Assembly (NCBI GenBank): GCA_963725505.1
Contig: CAVRYN010000022.1
Span: 124,001 to 188,000 of the forward strand
Reading direction: 5' to 3'
Length of the DNA: 64,000 nucleotides
From: Udaeobacter sp963725505
Lineage (GTDB): Bacteria; Verrucomicrobiota; Verrucomicrobiia; Chthoniobacterales; UBA10450
The notes below the pieces were generated by a model. It had not been told where the DNA came from. It saw nothing but the letters and a program-made list of their open reading frames with translations, and did not search any database. Positions 1 through 10,036 of this stretch are shown piece by piece. Within the stretch, counting starts at the first letter, position 1. Each line of letters starts with the position of its first letter. The position numbers and the translations under genes are program-made.

Positions 1-369
1 ACGGAAGCAAAGGAGGTTTGTCTTGTGGACGACGACCCGTCCGTCCTTAAATCGATGCACTACCTGCTCGCGTCGGAAGGATTCAAGGTGCGTCCTTTCA
101 ATAAAGCGGAAGATTTTCTGGCACACGCCGGCAAAAATCATGTGCCGGTAGTCGTGACTGATATTTGGATGGATCGCGTGACCGGCTTGGAAGTGCTGGC
201 CCGGCTCTGCGCAATTTCACCAAAGACGAAAGTGATTGTCATCACGGCGCGCGAAGATCTGGCCGCGCGGGCCACTGCGATGGCCATCGGACCGGTTGCG
301 TTCTTCATGAAGCCTTTCGACGACGAAAAATTCATCGCAGCGGTGCGCGATGCGCTGAATCGTGTCTGA
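1..369 (+). CDS. response-regulator receiver protein, partial at left edge
   Basis: The reading frame is open from the first base, so the true start lies outside the window. The protein is a CheY-like receiver: an acidic triad (VDDDPSV), the phospho-acceptor region TDIWMDRVTG, the switch Thr in VIVITA and the conserved Lys in FFMKPF. The loop Pro usual after the acceptor Asp is replaced by Asp. It stops right after the receiver fold, with no output domain, so it is either a single-domain shuttle or the last domain of a longer protein. It most resembles FixJ/NtrC-class receivers. Partner unknown; a sensor kinase sits at the other end of the window. Confidence 0.85.
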   Translation, partial: TEAKEVCLVDDDPSVLKSMHYLLASEGFKVRPFNKAEDFLAHAGKNHVPVVVTDIWMDRVTGLEVLARLCAISPKTKVIVITAREDLAARATAMAIGPVAFFMKPFDDEKFIAAVRDALNRV

Positions 370-408
370 GTCCTACTTCTTCCTTCTGACTTCTAACCTG
401 GCGTCGCG

Positions 409-426
409 TAGGACTTTGGTCTTATA
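409..426 (+). promoter_or_regulatory. TAGGAC-N4-GTCYTA palindrome, copy 1
   Basis: TAGGACTTTGGTCTTATA, one mismatch from a perfect inverted repeat. It is followed by a possible 28-residue ORF and by the DUF4239 gene. Same motif as about a dozen other sites in the window; read as a transcription-factor operator. Confidence 0.6.
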
Positions 427-477
427 GCCCACTTTCCTTTGGCTGTGCGAATTTGAGGGTGGCGTGTACTCTGTCGC

Positions 478-564
478 ATGCATAACCAGAGGATCTATTA
501 CCGAGACGATATGGAATATTGGACCCGAACAGCGATGCTCCACATGACCGAGTTCAAGAAGTGA
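478..564 (+). CDS. possible 28-residue small ORF
   Basis: ATG-to-TGA frame starting MHNQRIYYRDD and rich in Tyr, Arg and Met. It begins 52 bp after a palindromic operator copy and ends 21 bp before the DUF4239 gene. No clear ribosome site and no recognised family. It is listed because the operator spacing matches that of real genes here; it may be chance. Confidence 0.2.
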   Translation: MHNQRIYYRDDMEYWTRTAMLHMTEFKK

Positions 565-585
565 CGAGCGCTAACTAGTCCAAAG

Positions 586-1347
586 ATGAATTCCTTAACT
601 ATTGGTTTCATTACTGCCGGGTGCATCTTCGGTGGCGTGCTACTGGGCATGTTGCTGCAGAAGGTCTTGCCTGAACATCATCTCGATACTGCCTCAAAGG
701 ACACGGTGAAGGTGGGGGCTGGAATGCTCGCCACCCTCACCGCGTTAGTTTTGGGTTTGCTGGTCAGTTCGGCTAAGAGTTCCTTCGATGGCATGAATGC
801 CGGGATTGCGCAGACTGGCGCGAAAATTATTCTGTTGGATCATATCCTCGCCGATTACGGGCCGGAAACGAAGGAGCTCCGCGAGCAGTTGCGAAATACC
901 GTCGCGTCCGTAATTCAGAGAATCTGGCCTGCGAAAACAGGCGGCTCGGGAGGATTGCACGCGATGGAGACGTTAGCCCCCCCGAAAACCCTTCAGGCTA
1001 TGCTGCGAGAACTCACGCCAAAAGACGACCTGCAAAAATCGCTTCTGGCACAAGCCTCGCAGATTAGCGGCGATGTGTTGCAAACCCGCCTGCTTTTAGT
1101 CGAGCAACAACAGAACGACCTGCCATCAATATTTCTCGTGCTGCTCATCTTTTGGCTTACGGGTCTTTTCATTAGCTTTGGACTGTTTGCGCCGCGTAAT
1201 GGCACGGTTCTCGCGGTGCTGCTCATCTGCGCCTTGTCTGTCTCCTCCGCGATCTTTCTGGTTCTGGAAATGAACCGTCCCCTGGATGGATTCATCAAGG
1301 TTTCCAGTGCTCCGCTGCGCAAAGCTGTGGAGCTTATTGGCAAATAA
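586..1347 (+). CDS. DUF4239 (bestrophin-like) membrane protein
   Basis: A 253-residue inner-membrane protein with four predicted membrane segments: about residues 5-24 and 45-63, then 180-201 and 207-229. A soluble helical loop with many Gln, Glu and Lys separates the pairs. The stretch LTALVLGLLVSSAKSSFD after the second helix, and the two-plus-two layout, are typical of the DUF4239 family, which is distantly related to bestrophin channels and has no settled function. A palindromic operator copy lies 160 bp upstream. Length is normal for the family and no defect is visible. Confidence 0.75.
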   Translation: MNSLTIGFITAGCIFGGVLLGMLLQKVLPEHHLDTASKDTVKVGAGMLATLTALVLGLLVSSAKSSFDGMNAGIAQTGAKIILLDHILADYGPETKELREQLRNTVASVIQRIWPAKTGGSGGLHAMETLAPPKTLQAMLRELTPKDDLQKSLLAQASQISGDVLQTRLLLVEQQQNDLPSIFLVLLIFWLTGLFISFGLFAPRNGTVLAVLLICALSVSSAIFLVLEMNRPLDGFIKVSSAPLRKAVELIGK

Positions 1348-1421
1348 TACTATGTGCCGTCAGGCGCGTCGGTTTGTCATGCTAACTGAGCATTCGCGAG
1401 TGCGCTCCGCCCACGTGGACG

Positions 1422-1440
1422 TATGGGACTAAAGTCTTAC
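1422..1440 (+). promoter_or_regulatory. palindromic operator, copy 2
   Basis: TATGGGACTAAAGTCTTAC, an imperfect inverted repeat (GGGACT/AGTCTT) matching the window-wide motif. It lies about 100 bp upstream of the lipoprotein gene. Confidence 0.55.
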
Positions 1441-1541
1441 TAGGCGGATCCCACGAAGGCTGCGAAAAGTTCCTGCGCAAATTCTCCCGTGCCGATGAAA
1501 CCATCTCCAAGATAACCGCAGACCTGGAAGAAACCAAAAAT

Positions 1542-1959
1542 ATGAAACAAATACGAACCTCATTCAACACGATCGGCGTCATCGCTCTATTAGCGTTGAC
1601 GGCCGGTTGCGCCACAACCAAGCAGCACGCATACGGATTTGCTATCCGCGGCAGGCTTCAAACTGCTCCCTGCTGATACGCCTAAGAAGCAGGAGCTGCT
1701 TAAAACACTGACGCCAGGCAAGCTCACTTTGATCACCTGGAAGGGAAAGCAATTCTACGTGCAACCGGACGTTGCTAACAACCAAGCCTACGTGGGAACG
1801 CCGAAAGAGTACCAAACCTATCAACAACTCCGGCTGGCCCAGCAGTTGAGCAACGACAACCTGATGGCCGCTCAAATGAACCAGAATGCCATGGTGGGTT
1901 GGGGGGGCGCCTGGGGACCCGGTTTCTACGGAGGCTTCTACGGTCGCCGTTGGCGGTAA
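1542..1959 (+). CDS. small lipoprotein, split by a +1 frameshift
   Basis: ATG at 1542 opens a lipoprotein signal (MKQIRTSF.., lipobox LTAGC with Cys about residue 23), then TTKQHAY. The frame then dies, while the next frame carries on from LLSAAGFKLLPADTPKKQ to a Gly/Tyr/Trp-rich tail ending FYGRRWR. Removing one G at 1635-1636 gives YDLLSAAGF and joins the two halves. The intact product would be about 138 residues: a TWKGKQFYVQPD core, then a QL/QM-rich helix and a Gly-rich tail. It resembles small secreted lipoproteins of unknown function. The palindromic operator upstream puts it in the proposed stress regulon. The indel may be a consensus error. Confidence 0.6.
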
Positions 1960-1980
1960 CGACCACTTCCCGACCGGCCA

Positions 1981-2013
1981 GGCAAGACACCCAACCTCGA
2001 TCGCATCGCGAAG
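1981..2013 (+). pseudogene. sulfatase-motif scrap
   Basis: Eleven codons read GKTPNLDRIAK. This is the conserved sulfatase segment that also appears as GRTPNLDKMAKEG in the intact-looking sulfatase 300 bp downstream. No other sulfatase sequence surrounds it, so it looks like a remnant of a lost paralogue. Confidence 0.35.
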
Positions 2014-2120
2014 GTTTTAGAGCCGCAAGATTGCTTAAATTTTCTGAAATCACCAATTAATCCAACGACCCCTCTGCAACCTAAAATACACACGCACATC
2101 AATTCGATAAACAAAAAACA

Positions 2121-3748
2121 ATGAAACAAAAAATACTAAAACAATGGGCCGTGGCCCTGTGCGTCGCGTTCATCGTGACGGCAGCGCAGGCACAAGACAA
2201 GAAACCCAACATCCTGTTCATCATGGGCGATGACATCGGCATGTGGAACATCGGCGCCTACCATCGCGGGATGATGGCCGGGCGGACACCAAACCTCGAT
2301 AAGATGGCCAAGGAGGGCATGCTGTTCACCGACTACTACGCCGAGGCCAGTTGCACGGCGGGTCGCGCGAACTTCATCATGGGCGAACTTCCGATTCGGA
2401 CAGGCATGACCACGGTCGGCCAGGCGGGTGCCAAAATCGGCATCCCGGCGGAAGCCTGCACCATTGCTACCGCGCTCAAAGCTCAAGGGTATGAGACCGG
2501 TCAGTTCGGCAAGAACCACCTCGGCGATCTCAATGAGTTTCTGCCCACCGTCCACGGGTTCGACGAATTCTTCGGCTACCTCTATCACCTGGACGCGATG
2601 GAAGACCCGGCGCATCCGAACTATCCGCAGGACTTGTTGGACAAAGTCGGTCCGCGCAACATGGTCCACTAGCTGGGCGACTGATAAAGATGACACCACT
2701 GTGATGCCGCGCTGGGGCAAGATCGGCAAGCAAAAGATCGAGGACGCCGGCACGCTTTATCCCGAACGGATGAAGACCGTGGATAACGAAATCCGCGACC
2801 TCGCCTTGACGTTCATAGAGAAGGCGAAGACTGACAACAAGCCGTTCTTCTGCTGGCTCAACCCGACCCGCATGCACATCGTCACCCATCTTTCGGACAA
2901 GTACGAGAAGATGCGCAACTCGGAGAATGGCTGGTCGGAAGAAGAAGCAGGCATGGCCCAGCTCGATGACGACATCGGTCTGGTTATGCAGAAGCTCAAG
3001 GACCTGGGCCTGGATGATAACACCATCGTCGTCTTCACCACCGACAACGGCACCGAACTCTTCACCTGGCCCGATGGCGGAACGACGCCGTTCGCGCAGT
3101 GCAAAGGGACAGTCCTCGAGGGCGGCTTCCGCGTGCCGTGCATCCTGCGCTGGCCCGGCCACGTCCCGGCTGACTCGGTGCAGAACGGTATCTTCTCCGG
3201 GCTTGGATTGGTTCCCCACCTTCCTCGATGCCGCCGGCAACCCGAATATCACCGATCAATTGCTTAAAGGCGTGAAACTCGGCGACCGGACTTACAAGAA
3301 CCACCTGGACGGCTACGACCAGATGGCTGCCATCACCGGCAAGGGGCCGTCGAACCGTCACGAAATCTTCTACCTCGGCGAAAGCACCGTCGGCGCGGTG
3401 CGTATTGACGACTACAAGTATCGTTTCATCGACCAGCCCCAGGGCTGGCTGGGTGAAAAGACCCATCCAGACGTGCCCTACCTGATCAACCTGCGGCTCG
3501 ATCCGTTCGAGCGCCAGGGCTGGCCCGGCAATGGGACGAAAGACGGGGCGCAGCAATACTTCGATTGGTTCAAGTTCCAATTCTGGCGCTTTGTGTTCGT
3601 CCAGCAGGTGGTGGGCAAGGAACTCCAGACCTTCCTCGATTACCCGCCGATGCAGCGGGGCGCGAGTTTCAATCTTGACGCAGTGAAAGCGGAAATGGCG
3701 AAAAGGATGCAAGAGGCGGAGGCGGCGAGCAAAGGCACCGGCCAGTAA
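2121..3748 (+). CDS. arylsulfatase (formylglycine type), two frameshifts
   Basis: A periplasmic sulfatase hydrolysing sulfate esters. It has a signal peptide (MKQKILKQWAVAL..AQA), then metal-binding NILFIMGDDIG and the C-x-A-x-R active-site motif CTAGR, with Cys78 being the residue converted to formylglycine. Later conserved parts are NPTRMH, TTDNG and GGFRVP. The frame breaks twice. An extra A at 2671 turns NMVHCWATDKDD into a stop. An extra G in GGG at 3199-3201 breaks the join FSGLDWFPTFLDAAGN. Corrected, it is one protein of about 542 residues with a normal C-terminus (EAASKGTGQ). A strong terminator follows. No sulfatase-maturing enzyme is in the window. Confidence 0.85.
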
Positions 3749-3764
3749 CAGAAATGACCTTCAC

Positions 3765-3797
3765 GGCGGGCGGCTCGCAAGGGCCGCCCGCCTTTTT
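3765..3797 (+). terminator. intrinsic terminator after the sulfatase gene
   Basis: Nine-bp GC stem GGCGGGCGG / CCGCCCGCC with a 10-nt loop, followed directly by TTTTT. It starts 16 bp after the sulfatase stop. Confidence 0.85.
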
Positions 3798-3834
3798 GCT
3801 TTGCGGGCGGGCAACGGTTTTCTAATCTTCCGGC

Positions 3835-3912
3835 ATGGGCACGCTTTACTACGGCGACAACCAAATCCGACTGACAGAAACAAAAACAAAGAAAACGAAA
3901 GGTAAGCCATGA
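3835..3912 (+). pseudogene. remnant start of an adenine/cytosine DNA methyltransferase
   Basis: A 25-codon ORF begins MGTLYYGDNQIRL. MGTLYYGDN is a common opening of site-specific DNA methyltransferases (normally followed by a DPPFNS motif), but it runs at once into Lys/Thr-rich codons and stops. I read it as the first nine codons of a deleted methylase gene. Chance similarity is possible. Confidence 0.35.
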
Positions 3913-3939
3913 AACAGAGACTCATGGCAATGTAACTCC

Positions 3940-4453
3940 ATGACCAAACTATTCGCCACGCTCAAGAAGGAGTTCTTGGAACTGCTCCCGCCGACGATCT
4001 ACTTTTTCGTCGCACTGCACATTGTCGCGTTTGTTCGCGTGTTGATGCTGGAGAAAACCGGGATCGCGCCATCCTCTTCAATTTCAATCGCCGTCGCCGC
4101 CCTCATTCTGGGCAAGGCAGTGTTAATCGCGGACATGCTACCGCTGATCAATCGCTTCCCTAACAAACCGCTGATCTACAACATCGCCTGGAAGACCGTC
4201 ATCTACTTGTTGCTTTCTGCTGTCATTCACTATCTGGAACGCCTGATCGATTTCTGGCGCGCAGACGGGCGGCTTTGTCGCCGGCAACCAAAAGTTGCTG
4301 TCGGAAATCATCTGGCCGCATTTCTGGGCCATCCAGATCATTCTCTTCGTCCTCATCGCCGCGTATTGCATGGTGCACGAACTGGTGCGCGTGATCGGGA
4401 GAGAAAAGGCCCTGCGGATATTCTTCGGCCCGATGCCGGCCCCGGAAGTCTAA
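3940..4453 (+). CDS. four-helix membrane protein, one frameshift
   Basis: Starts MTKLFATLKKEFLELLPPTIYFF, with hydrophobic segments around residues 18-38, 48-66 and 84-100. The frame is broken by an extra G in the GGG at 4267-4269. Removing it gives DFWRADGGFVAGNQKLL, a last membrane helix (FWAIQIILFVLIAAYCM) and the end FFGPMPAPEV at the TAA at 4451. Corrected length is about 170 residues. No function is known to me; the layout resembles small conserved membrane proteins next to stress genes. It lies between the sulfatase terminator and an inverted-repeat element. Confidence 0.65.
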
Positions 4454-4470
4454 ACTTATCGCAAAATAGA

Positions 4471-4624
4471 TTTAACCACGGATTACGCGGATAACCCGGA
4501 TTCTGGAATTCAAATTCTCACTTAAGACTCAAAGCTGGAACCACCGCTGATTCCTTCGTCATTCATGACTGCTCACTCTTCTCAGTCCCTCCCCATCCGC
4601 GCTATCCGTGTAATCCGCGGTTAA
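4471..4624. repeat. 154-bp inverted-repeat element
   Basis: The left end (4471-4500) reads TTTAACCACGGATTACGCGG and on. The right end (4596-4624) is its imperfect inverse, ending GTAATCCGCGGTTAA. The ends match over about 29 bp with few mismatches. The middle has no ORF. MITE-like intergenic element. Confidence 0.7.
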
Positions 4625-4671
4625 GTCCCCTAACAAATTCATGAAAACGACCACGTCAACCCAGCCAATGA

Positions 4672-6126
<1,455 letters not shown>

Positions 6127-6160
6127 GAATCGACAGAAGTGTAACAAATGAGCTGGAGAG

Positions 6161-6235
6161 ATTTAACAGGAGCAAACAGAGATAACGGAGATGAGATCTG
6201 AAAACTCTGTTGCCTCAGCTACCTCCTGTTCAAAT
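6161..6235. repeat. MITE-like inverted repeat, copy A
   Basis: Left arm ATTTAACAGGAGCAAACAGA, right arm ending ACCTCCTGTTCAAAT; the arms are inverted copies with a short middle. Same family as copies at 8095, 9501 and 10037. It ends 16 bp before the start of the HAD gene. Confidence 0.75.
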
Positions 6236-6251
6236 CCGAAAAACCAAAACC

Positions 6252-7262
6252 ATGAAAACCATCCGCAATAAATTTGTCTTGCTGGCGATCGCCTTCGCTG
6301 GCCTAACGACCGCTTACGCCCAGGATCCGCTCCCCTCGTGGAACGACGGCGCGGCGAAGCAAGCCATCGTAGACTTTGTCAAAGCCACCACCGAAACCGG
6401 CGGCGCGAATTTTGTCGCGCCCGAGGAACGCATCGCCACCTTCGACCAGGACGGCACGCTCTGGGTCGAGCATCCGATGTATTCCCAGGTGATGTATTGC
6501 TTTCACCGGGTCGGCGCGCTCGTGAAAGAAAAGCCGGAATTGAAAAACGTTGAGCCGTTCAAGACCGTCATTTCCGGCGACCGCGAGGCCATCGGGAAAC
6601 TCACAATGCCAGACCTTGAAAAAATTCTCGCCGCCACGCTCACCGGCATGTCCACGGAACAGTTCCAGGCCGAGGTGAAGCAATGGTTTGCCGAGGCCAA
6701 AGACCCGCGCTGGCACAAGCCTTACAACGAACTGACCTACCAACCGATGCAGGAGGTGCTGCGCTATCTGCGCGCCAATGGCTACAAGACTTACATCTGC
6801 ACCGGCGGCGGCCAGGATTTCGTGCGCGTGTATGCCGAGCAGACCTATGGCATCCCGCCGGAACAGGTCGTCGGCACCATGGGCGGCACGAAATATGGCT
6901 ATGACAAGGACGGCAAACCGTTCCTGACCAAAGAACCCAAGCTGTTGCTCAACGACAACAACGCCGGCAAGCCCGAAGGCATCCACCTGATGATCGGCCG
7001 TCGGCCGCACGCGGCCTTCGGCAACTCGCCCGGCGACCAGCAGATGCTCGAATACACCAAGGCCGGCAGCGGTGCGCGGCTCGCCATGCTGGTGCTGCAC
7101 GACGACGCGCAACGCGAATACGCCTATGGCCCGGCCCAAGGTTTGCCGGACACGAAGGTCGGCAATTTCCCGCAGGCGCTCTACGATAAGGCAAAGAAGG
7201 AGGGCTGGATCGTCATCAGCATGAAGAACGACTGGAAACACAGTCTTCGCTTCGACGAATAA
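6252..7262 (+). CDS. secreted HAD-family phosphatase
   Basis: ATG at 6252 gives a clean signal peptide (MKTIRNKFVLLAIAFAGLTT.., cleavage after AYA). Upstream in-frame codons fall in a repeat and are rejected. The mature protein has the HAD nucleophile motif FDQDGT (residues about 62-67), a Thr in CTGGG and acidic motif IV near GNSPGDQQM. It belongs to the haloacid dehalogenase-like acid phosphatases acting in the periplasm; the substrate is unknown. About 336 residues, ending MKNDWKHSLRFDE. A scrap of a paralogue's C-terminus occurs at 9449. Confidence 0.82.
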   Translation: MKTIRNKFVLLAIAFAGLTTAYAQDPLPSWNDGAAKQAIVDFVKATTETGGANFVAPEERIATFDQDGTLWVEHPMYSQVMYCFHRVGALVKEKPELKNVEPFKTVISGDREAIGKLTMPDLEKILAATLTGMSTEQFQAEVKQWFAEAKDPRWHKPYNELTYQPMQEVLRYLRANGYKTYICTGGGQDFVRVYAEQTYGIPPEQVVGTMGGTKYGYDKDGKPFLTKEPKLLLNDNNAGKPEGIHLMIGRRPHAAFGNSPGDQQMLEYTKAGSGARLAMLVLHDDAQREYAYGPAQGLPDTKVGNFPQALYDKAKKEGWIVISMKNDWKHSLRFDE

Positions 7263-7371
7263 CGAGTCAAGCTGGCCAGAAAGCATCTCAACCCCAATCA
7301 ACAAACCAAAGGAAAGAAACCAACATGAAACTAACCTGACCAGATACCTCACGGTCCTGGCTGCGCTCACC

Positions 7372-8061
7372 ATGCGCCCGCTGGCCCTGCTGCTCGGAAT
7401 CGCTCAGCCGGTGACGGCGGCCGAGCCAAACGCTGTCACCGCCATCGACATCCTCCTGGAGCCGGACGCCACGATGGTGGACCAGGCGACAGCCGTGAAT
7501 GCCCGCCTGCGCGGGGTATTCCCGAAAGGCTTCGCGCTGGACGCCTCGCACCGTCCGCACGTCACGCTCGTGCAGCGATTCGTCCGCACGGCGGATCTCG
7601 ATAAGGTGTATGCCGCCGCGGGCAAGGCCATCGCCAACGCCAACGTGACTAGCTTGAAATTGGAAGCGTTCAAATATTACTACATCCCGGACAAGGACCT
7701 TGGCCTCTCGGGCATTGTCGTCAAGCCGACGCCCGAATTACTGAAAGTGCAACAGGATGTGATTGACGCCGTGGCTCCGCTCACGGTCAAAACCGGCACG
7801 TCGGCGGCGTTCGCCATGAGCGACGATCCGGGTGTCAACCCATTGCTGATAACATACGTCGAGGTCTTTGTTCCGGAACATTCCGGCGCGCATTACGAGC
7901 CACACGTCACCACCGGCCTCGCGACCCGGGAATACCTGGACAAAATGCTGGCCGAACCGTTTAAGAACTTCACCTTCTCGCCGGCGGGCGCGGCCGTTTA
8001 CCAGCTCGGCCCGTTCGGAACGGCGGCGAAGAAACTCAAGGAGTGGGATTTGAAGCCTTGA
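7372..8061 (+). CDS. secreted 2H phosphoesterase-like (2'-5' RNA ligase fold)
   Basis: Carries the two H-x-T signatures of 2H phosphoesterases: PHVTLVQRF near residue 63 and PHVTTGLA near 180. These enzymes open 2',3'-cyclic or other phosphodiesters. The N-terminus is a signal peptide ending VTAAEP, so it acts in the periplasm, which is unusual for the fold. An ATG at 7325 (MKLT) would give a longer leader if one base were restored near 7335; the following in-frame codons LTRYLTVLAAL support that. It lies 110 bp after the HAD gene on the same strand, so the two may be co-transcribed. Confidence 0.7.
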   Translation: MRPLALLLGIAQPVTAAEPNAVTAIDILLEPDATMVDQATAVNARLRGVFPKGFALDASHRPHVTLVQRFVRTADLDKVYAAAGKAIANANVTSLKLEAFKYYYIPDKDLGLSGIVVKPTPELLKVQQDVIDAVAPLTVKTGTSAAFAMSDDPGVNPLLITYVEVFVPEHSGAHYEPHVTTGLATREYLDKMLAEPFKNFTFSPAGAAVYQLGPFGTAAKKLKEWDLKP

Positions 8062-8094
8062 GGTAACTGAAACGGCGCCGCCGAGTCGCACCAG

Positions 8095-8190
8095 AAATTT
8101 AACAGGAGGTAACCCTCCGCGGCGGGTAAACTGCGGAAACGGAGGCTTCTTGATTTCCATCTCTGTTATCCTCTGTTTGCTCCTGTTCAA
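8095..8190. repeat. MITE-like inverted repeat, copy B
   Basis: Left arm AAATTTAACAGGAGGTAACC, right arm CTCTGTTTGCTCCTGTTCAA, with a GC-rich palindromic core. It lies 34 bp after the 2H phosphoesterase stop. The rest of 8191-8424 holds nothing I can identify. Confidence 0.75.
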
Positions 8191-8424
8191 TGATGGGTTT
8201 CATCGGTTTGCGCCGGGAAGGAGCAGCGGTGAACACCGTCTGTCAGTTTGCTCTCGTGGAAGTTGGAAAGCGCCTGATGCGCCAAGTTCTGCAAGCGCCG
8301 CGAAAGGATTCTTCCGCGTCCTCAAAGTGCCGTAAGGCGCGCGGTTTCGTTCATGGTAACTGAGCTTTCTTGACGCAGACATCTTTAAACTGATGATGCC
8401 GGGATCATGGAGGGTCCGTCCACG

Positions 8425-8442
8425 TAGGACTAAGGTCCCATA
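8425..8442 (+). promoter_or_regulatory. palindromic operator, copy 3 (dodecin)
   Basis: TAGGACTAAGGTCCCATA, one mismatch from a perfect TAGGAC/GTCCTA palindrome, ending 77 bp before the dodecin ATG. Confidence 0.7.
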
Positions 8443-8518
8443 GGCAGATTCACGAGAACCGGCGAACCTCTCAGATTCCCTAGTTACCCCAACCCGACCA
8501 ACCGTTAACGAGAATAAT

Positions 8519-8743
8519 ATGAATAAAAGTAAAAGTGCAAATAGCATCTACCGCGTCACCGAAATCATTGGCACCAGCAAGGAGTCCTGGGAGGATGCCG
8601 CGAAAAACGCAGTGGAGACTGCATCAAAGACATTGCGCGACCTGCGCGTCGCGGAAGTGAGCAAACTCGATTTGGTGATCGACGACGGCAAAGTCACCGC
8701 TTTTCGCACGCGGGTGAATCTGTCGTTCAAGTACCAGGGCTAG
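8519..8743 (+). CDS. dodecin (flavin-binding storage protein)
   Basis: A 74-residue protein matching the dodecin family along its whole length: YRVTEIIGTS, SWEDAAKNAVETA, TLRDLRVAEV and a closing FRTRVNLSFKYQ. Dodecins assemble as hollow dodecamers that bind flavins (riboflavin, FMN or lumichrome) with a Trp sandwich, here W24 in SWED. Role: flavin buffering and stress protection in the cytoplasm. A near-perfect operator copy lies upstream, and a small HdeD-like membrane ORF follows 23 bp downstream. Confidence 0.93.
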   Translation: MNKSKSANSIYRVTEIIGTSKESWEDAAKNAVETASKTLRDLRVAEVSKLDLVIDDGKVTAFRTRVNLSFKYQG

Positions 8744-8766
8744 GGCTTGCATTCAGAAAATGGTGG

Positions 8767-8958
8767 GTGGTATTGCTGCAGGGGATTTTACTGATCATCC
8801 TGAGCGTTTACATTGTTCAAAATCCAGTCGAAGTACTGTCCGGCATCTCGCTTTGGTTTGGACTATTAGTGCTTGCCGCCGGGGTGTTAGGGGTTATTGG
8901 CTGGCTGGCTGCTGATAAATTAGAAAGAGAATGGATGTCGCGTTTGCCAAAAAAGTAG
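8767..8958 (+). CDS. short HdeD/DUF308-like membrane protein, probably truncated
   Basis: Two membrane helices: VLLQGILLIILSVYIV and a Gly/Leu-rich second one ending VIGWLAADK. Upstream in-frame codons (LAFRKWWV) extend the similarity to the start of HdeD-like DUF308 proteins, but no ATG is in frame; GTG 8767 is a formal start. Full family members have about 190 residues and six helices; this one stops after 63. HdeD proteins are linked to acid resistance. It could be a degraded gene or a genuine short protein co-transcribed with dodecin. Confidence 0.5.
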   Translation: MVLLQGILLIILSVYIVQNPVEVLSGISLWFGLLVLAAGVLGVIGWLAADKLEREWMSRLPKK

Positions 8959-9151
8959 TGGCGGGCAGAGTTAAAGATAAAATTGAATCCTTGAGGTCAG
9001 GGTTTTAATAATTGTCAGGATTTCTGAATCAAGAACAAGTCCCACAGCGCCTCTACAGCCCGCTCCAGCCGCGGTTCGACAGGACCTGGCGTTCGGGTGA
9101 GTTCGAGTTGGTGAAGTGACGAAACCAATTGAACACGGAACGGACAGAACC

Positions 9152-9430
9152 ATGAAAACCAAAAAACAGCGGATAACTGCCGCCGTGGCCAAGCGGGTTG
9201 GCGGCAAACTCGGCGTCGATTGGGCGAAGGTCGATCTCGACCAGTTCCGCCGTGGTCTGGAAGTGGAGCTCGAGCACGGGGCGCGGGACCCACAAACGAA
9301 CGTCACCAATAATGACATGGATTTGACGGGCAAGATTGCCTGGGCACATCTCAAGGAGTTCCCGGACTACTACACGCGATTGGATCGACTCGAAGCCGAG
9401 GCCGATGCTTACTGGTCATCCCGGCGTTGA
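9152..9430 (+). CDS. DUF5661 family protein
   Basis: ATG at 9152 (MKTKKQR) is preferred to the upstream GTG. The 92-residue protein has the family's core: LGVDWAKVDLDQF, RRGLEVELEHG, DPQTNVTNNDM, GKIAWAHLKEFPDYYTRL. It is soluble, helical and acidic; function unknown. A scrap of a HAD gene and then a repeat follow. Confidence 0.7.
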   Translation: MKTKKQRITAAVAKRVGGKLGVDWAKVDLDQFRRGLEVELEHGARDPQTNVTNNDMDLTGKIAWAHLKEFPDYYTRLDRLEAEADAYWSSRR

Positions 9431-9448
9431 CCAGTGGACATTCTAAGT

Positions 9449-9493
9449 ATGAAGGACGATTGGAAAACCATCTTCGCCTTCGAGAAGAAATGA
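9449..9493 (+). pseudogene. C-terminal scrap of a HAD phosphatase gene
   Basis: Fifteen codons, MKDDWKTIFAFEKK plus stop, closely resemble the last residues of the HAD protein at 6252 (MKNDWKHSLRFDE plus stop). Nothing upstream continues the similarity. It abuts MITE-like copy C. Confidence 0.45.
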
Positions 9494-9500
9494 ACCAAGA

Positions 9501-9602
9501 AATTTTACAGGAGGTAACAGAGATAACGGAGATGAACTGCAAAGAGTAACTCTGTTTCCTCTGCCTGCTCGCGACCTGTCGGAGTTATCTCCTGTTTAAA
9601 AT
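9501..9602. repeat. MITE-like inverted repeat, copy C (left flank of GxxExxY)
   Basis: Left arm AATTTTACAGGAGGTAACAG, right arm ending GTTATCTCCTGTTTAAAAT. It ends 24 bp before the ATG of the GxxExxY gene. Confidence 0.75.
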
Positions 9603-9626
9603 GCAGCTCCTTCCGTTCACAAGCAC

Positions 9627-10028
9627 ATGCACCCTTTGTTCGAAAAGGCATCAGGGTTAACTGAAAGCGTCATCGGTGCAGCCATCGAGGTGCATCGGGA
9701 CAAAGGCCCCGGTTTGATCGAATCCATCTATGAGTGATGTCTCACGAAGGAGTTTGAACTGCGTGGATTGCAATGCCTGAACCAGACAATCGTATTGATC
9801 AATTACAAGGGCTTCACACGCGAGGAACCGCTGCGGTGTGATCTACTGGTGGAAGATTGCGTTCTGGTGGAAGCAAAAGCGGTCGAGAAAATTCTGCCCA
9901 TCCACAAAGCCCAACTCCTCAGCTACATGAAACTGCTGAACATCCCAATTGGATTACTCATCAACTTCCATGAGATGAAGCTGAGCGATGGTGTGCATCG
10001 CCTTATCCTTCCGAACGCGAACCGATGA
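9627..10028 (+). pseudogene. GxxExxY protein (PD-(D/E)XK nuclease family), interrupted by TGA
   Basis: Reads MHPLFEKASGLTESVIG, AAIEVHRDKGPGLIESIYE, then an in-frame TGA at 9735, then CLTKEFELRGL and on to the end with no frame change. GPGLIESIYE is the family's name motif. The PD-(D/E)XK residues follow in RCDLLVED and VLVEAKAV. Without the stop it would be about 133 residues, the normal length. One base change (for example CGA to TGA) explains the break. MITE-like repeats C and D flank the gene within 24 and 9 bp, as if nuclease and repeats form one unit. Confidence 0.75.
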
Positions 10029-10036
10029 ATCCCGGA

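Noticed and set aside
9015..9093. Minus-strand frame ERAVEALWDLFLIQ before DUF5661
   Set aside because: Looks faintly coding but is too short to assign; may be another scrap.
9735..9737. TGA as selenocysteine or recoding site in the GxxExxY gene
   Set aside because: No Sec-insertion hairpin is evident, the position is not a Cys in relatives, and one base change explains it.
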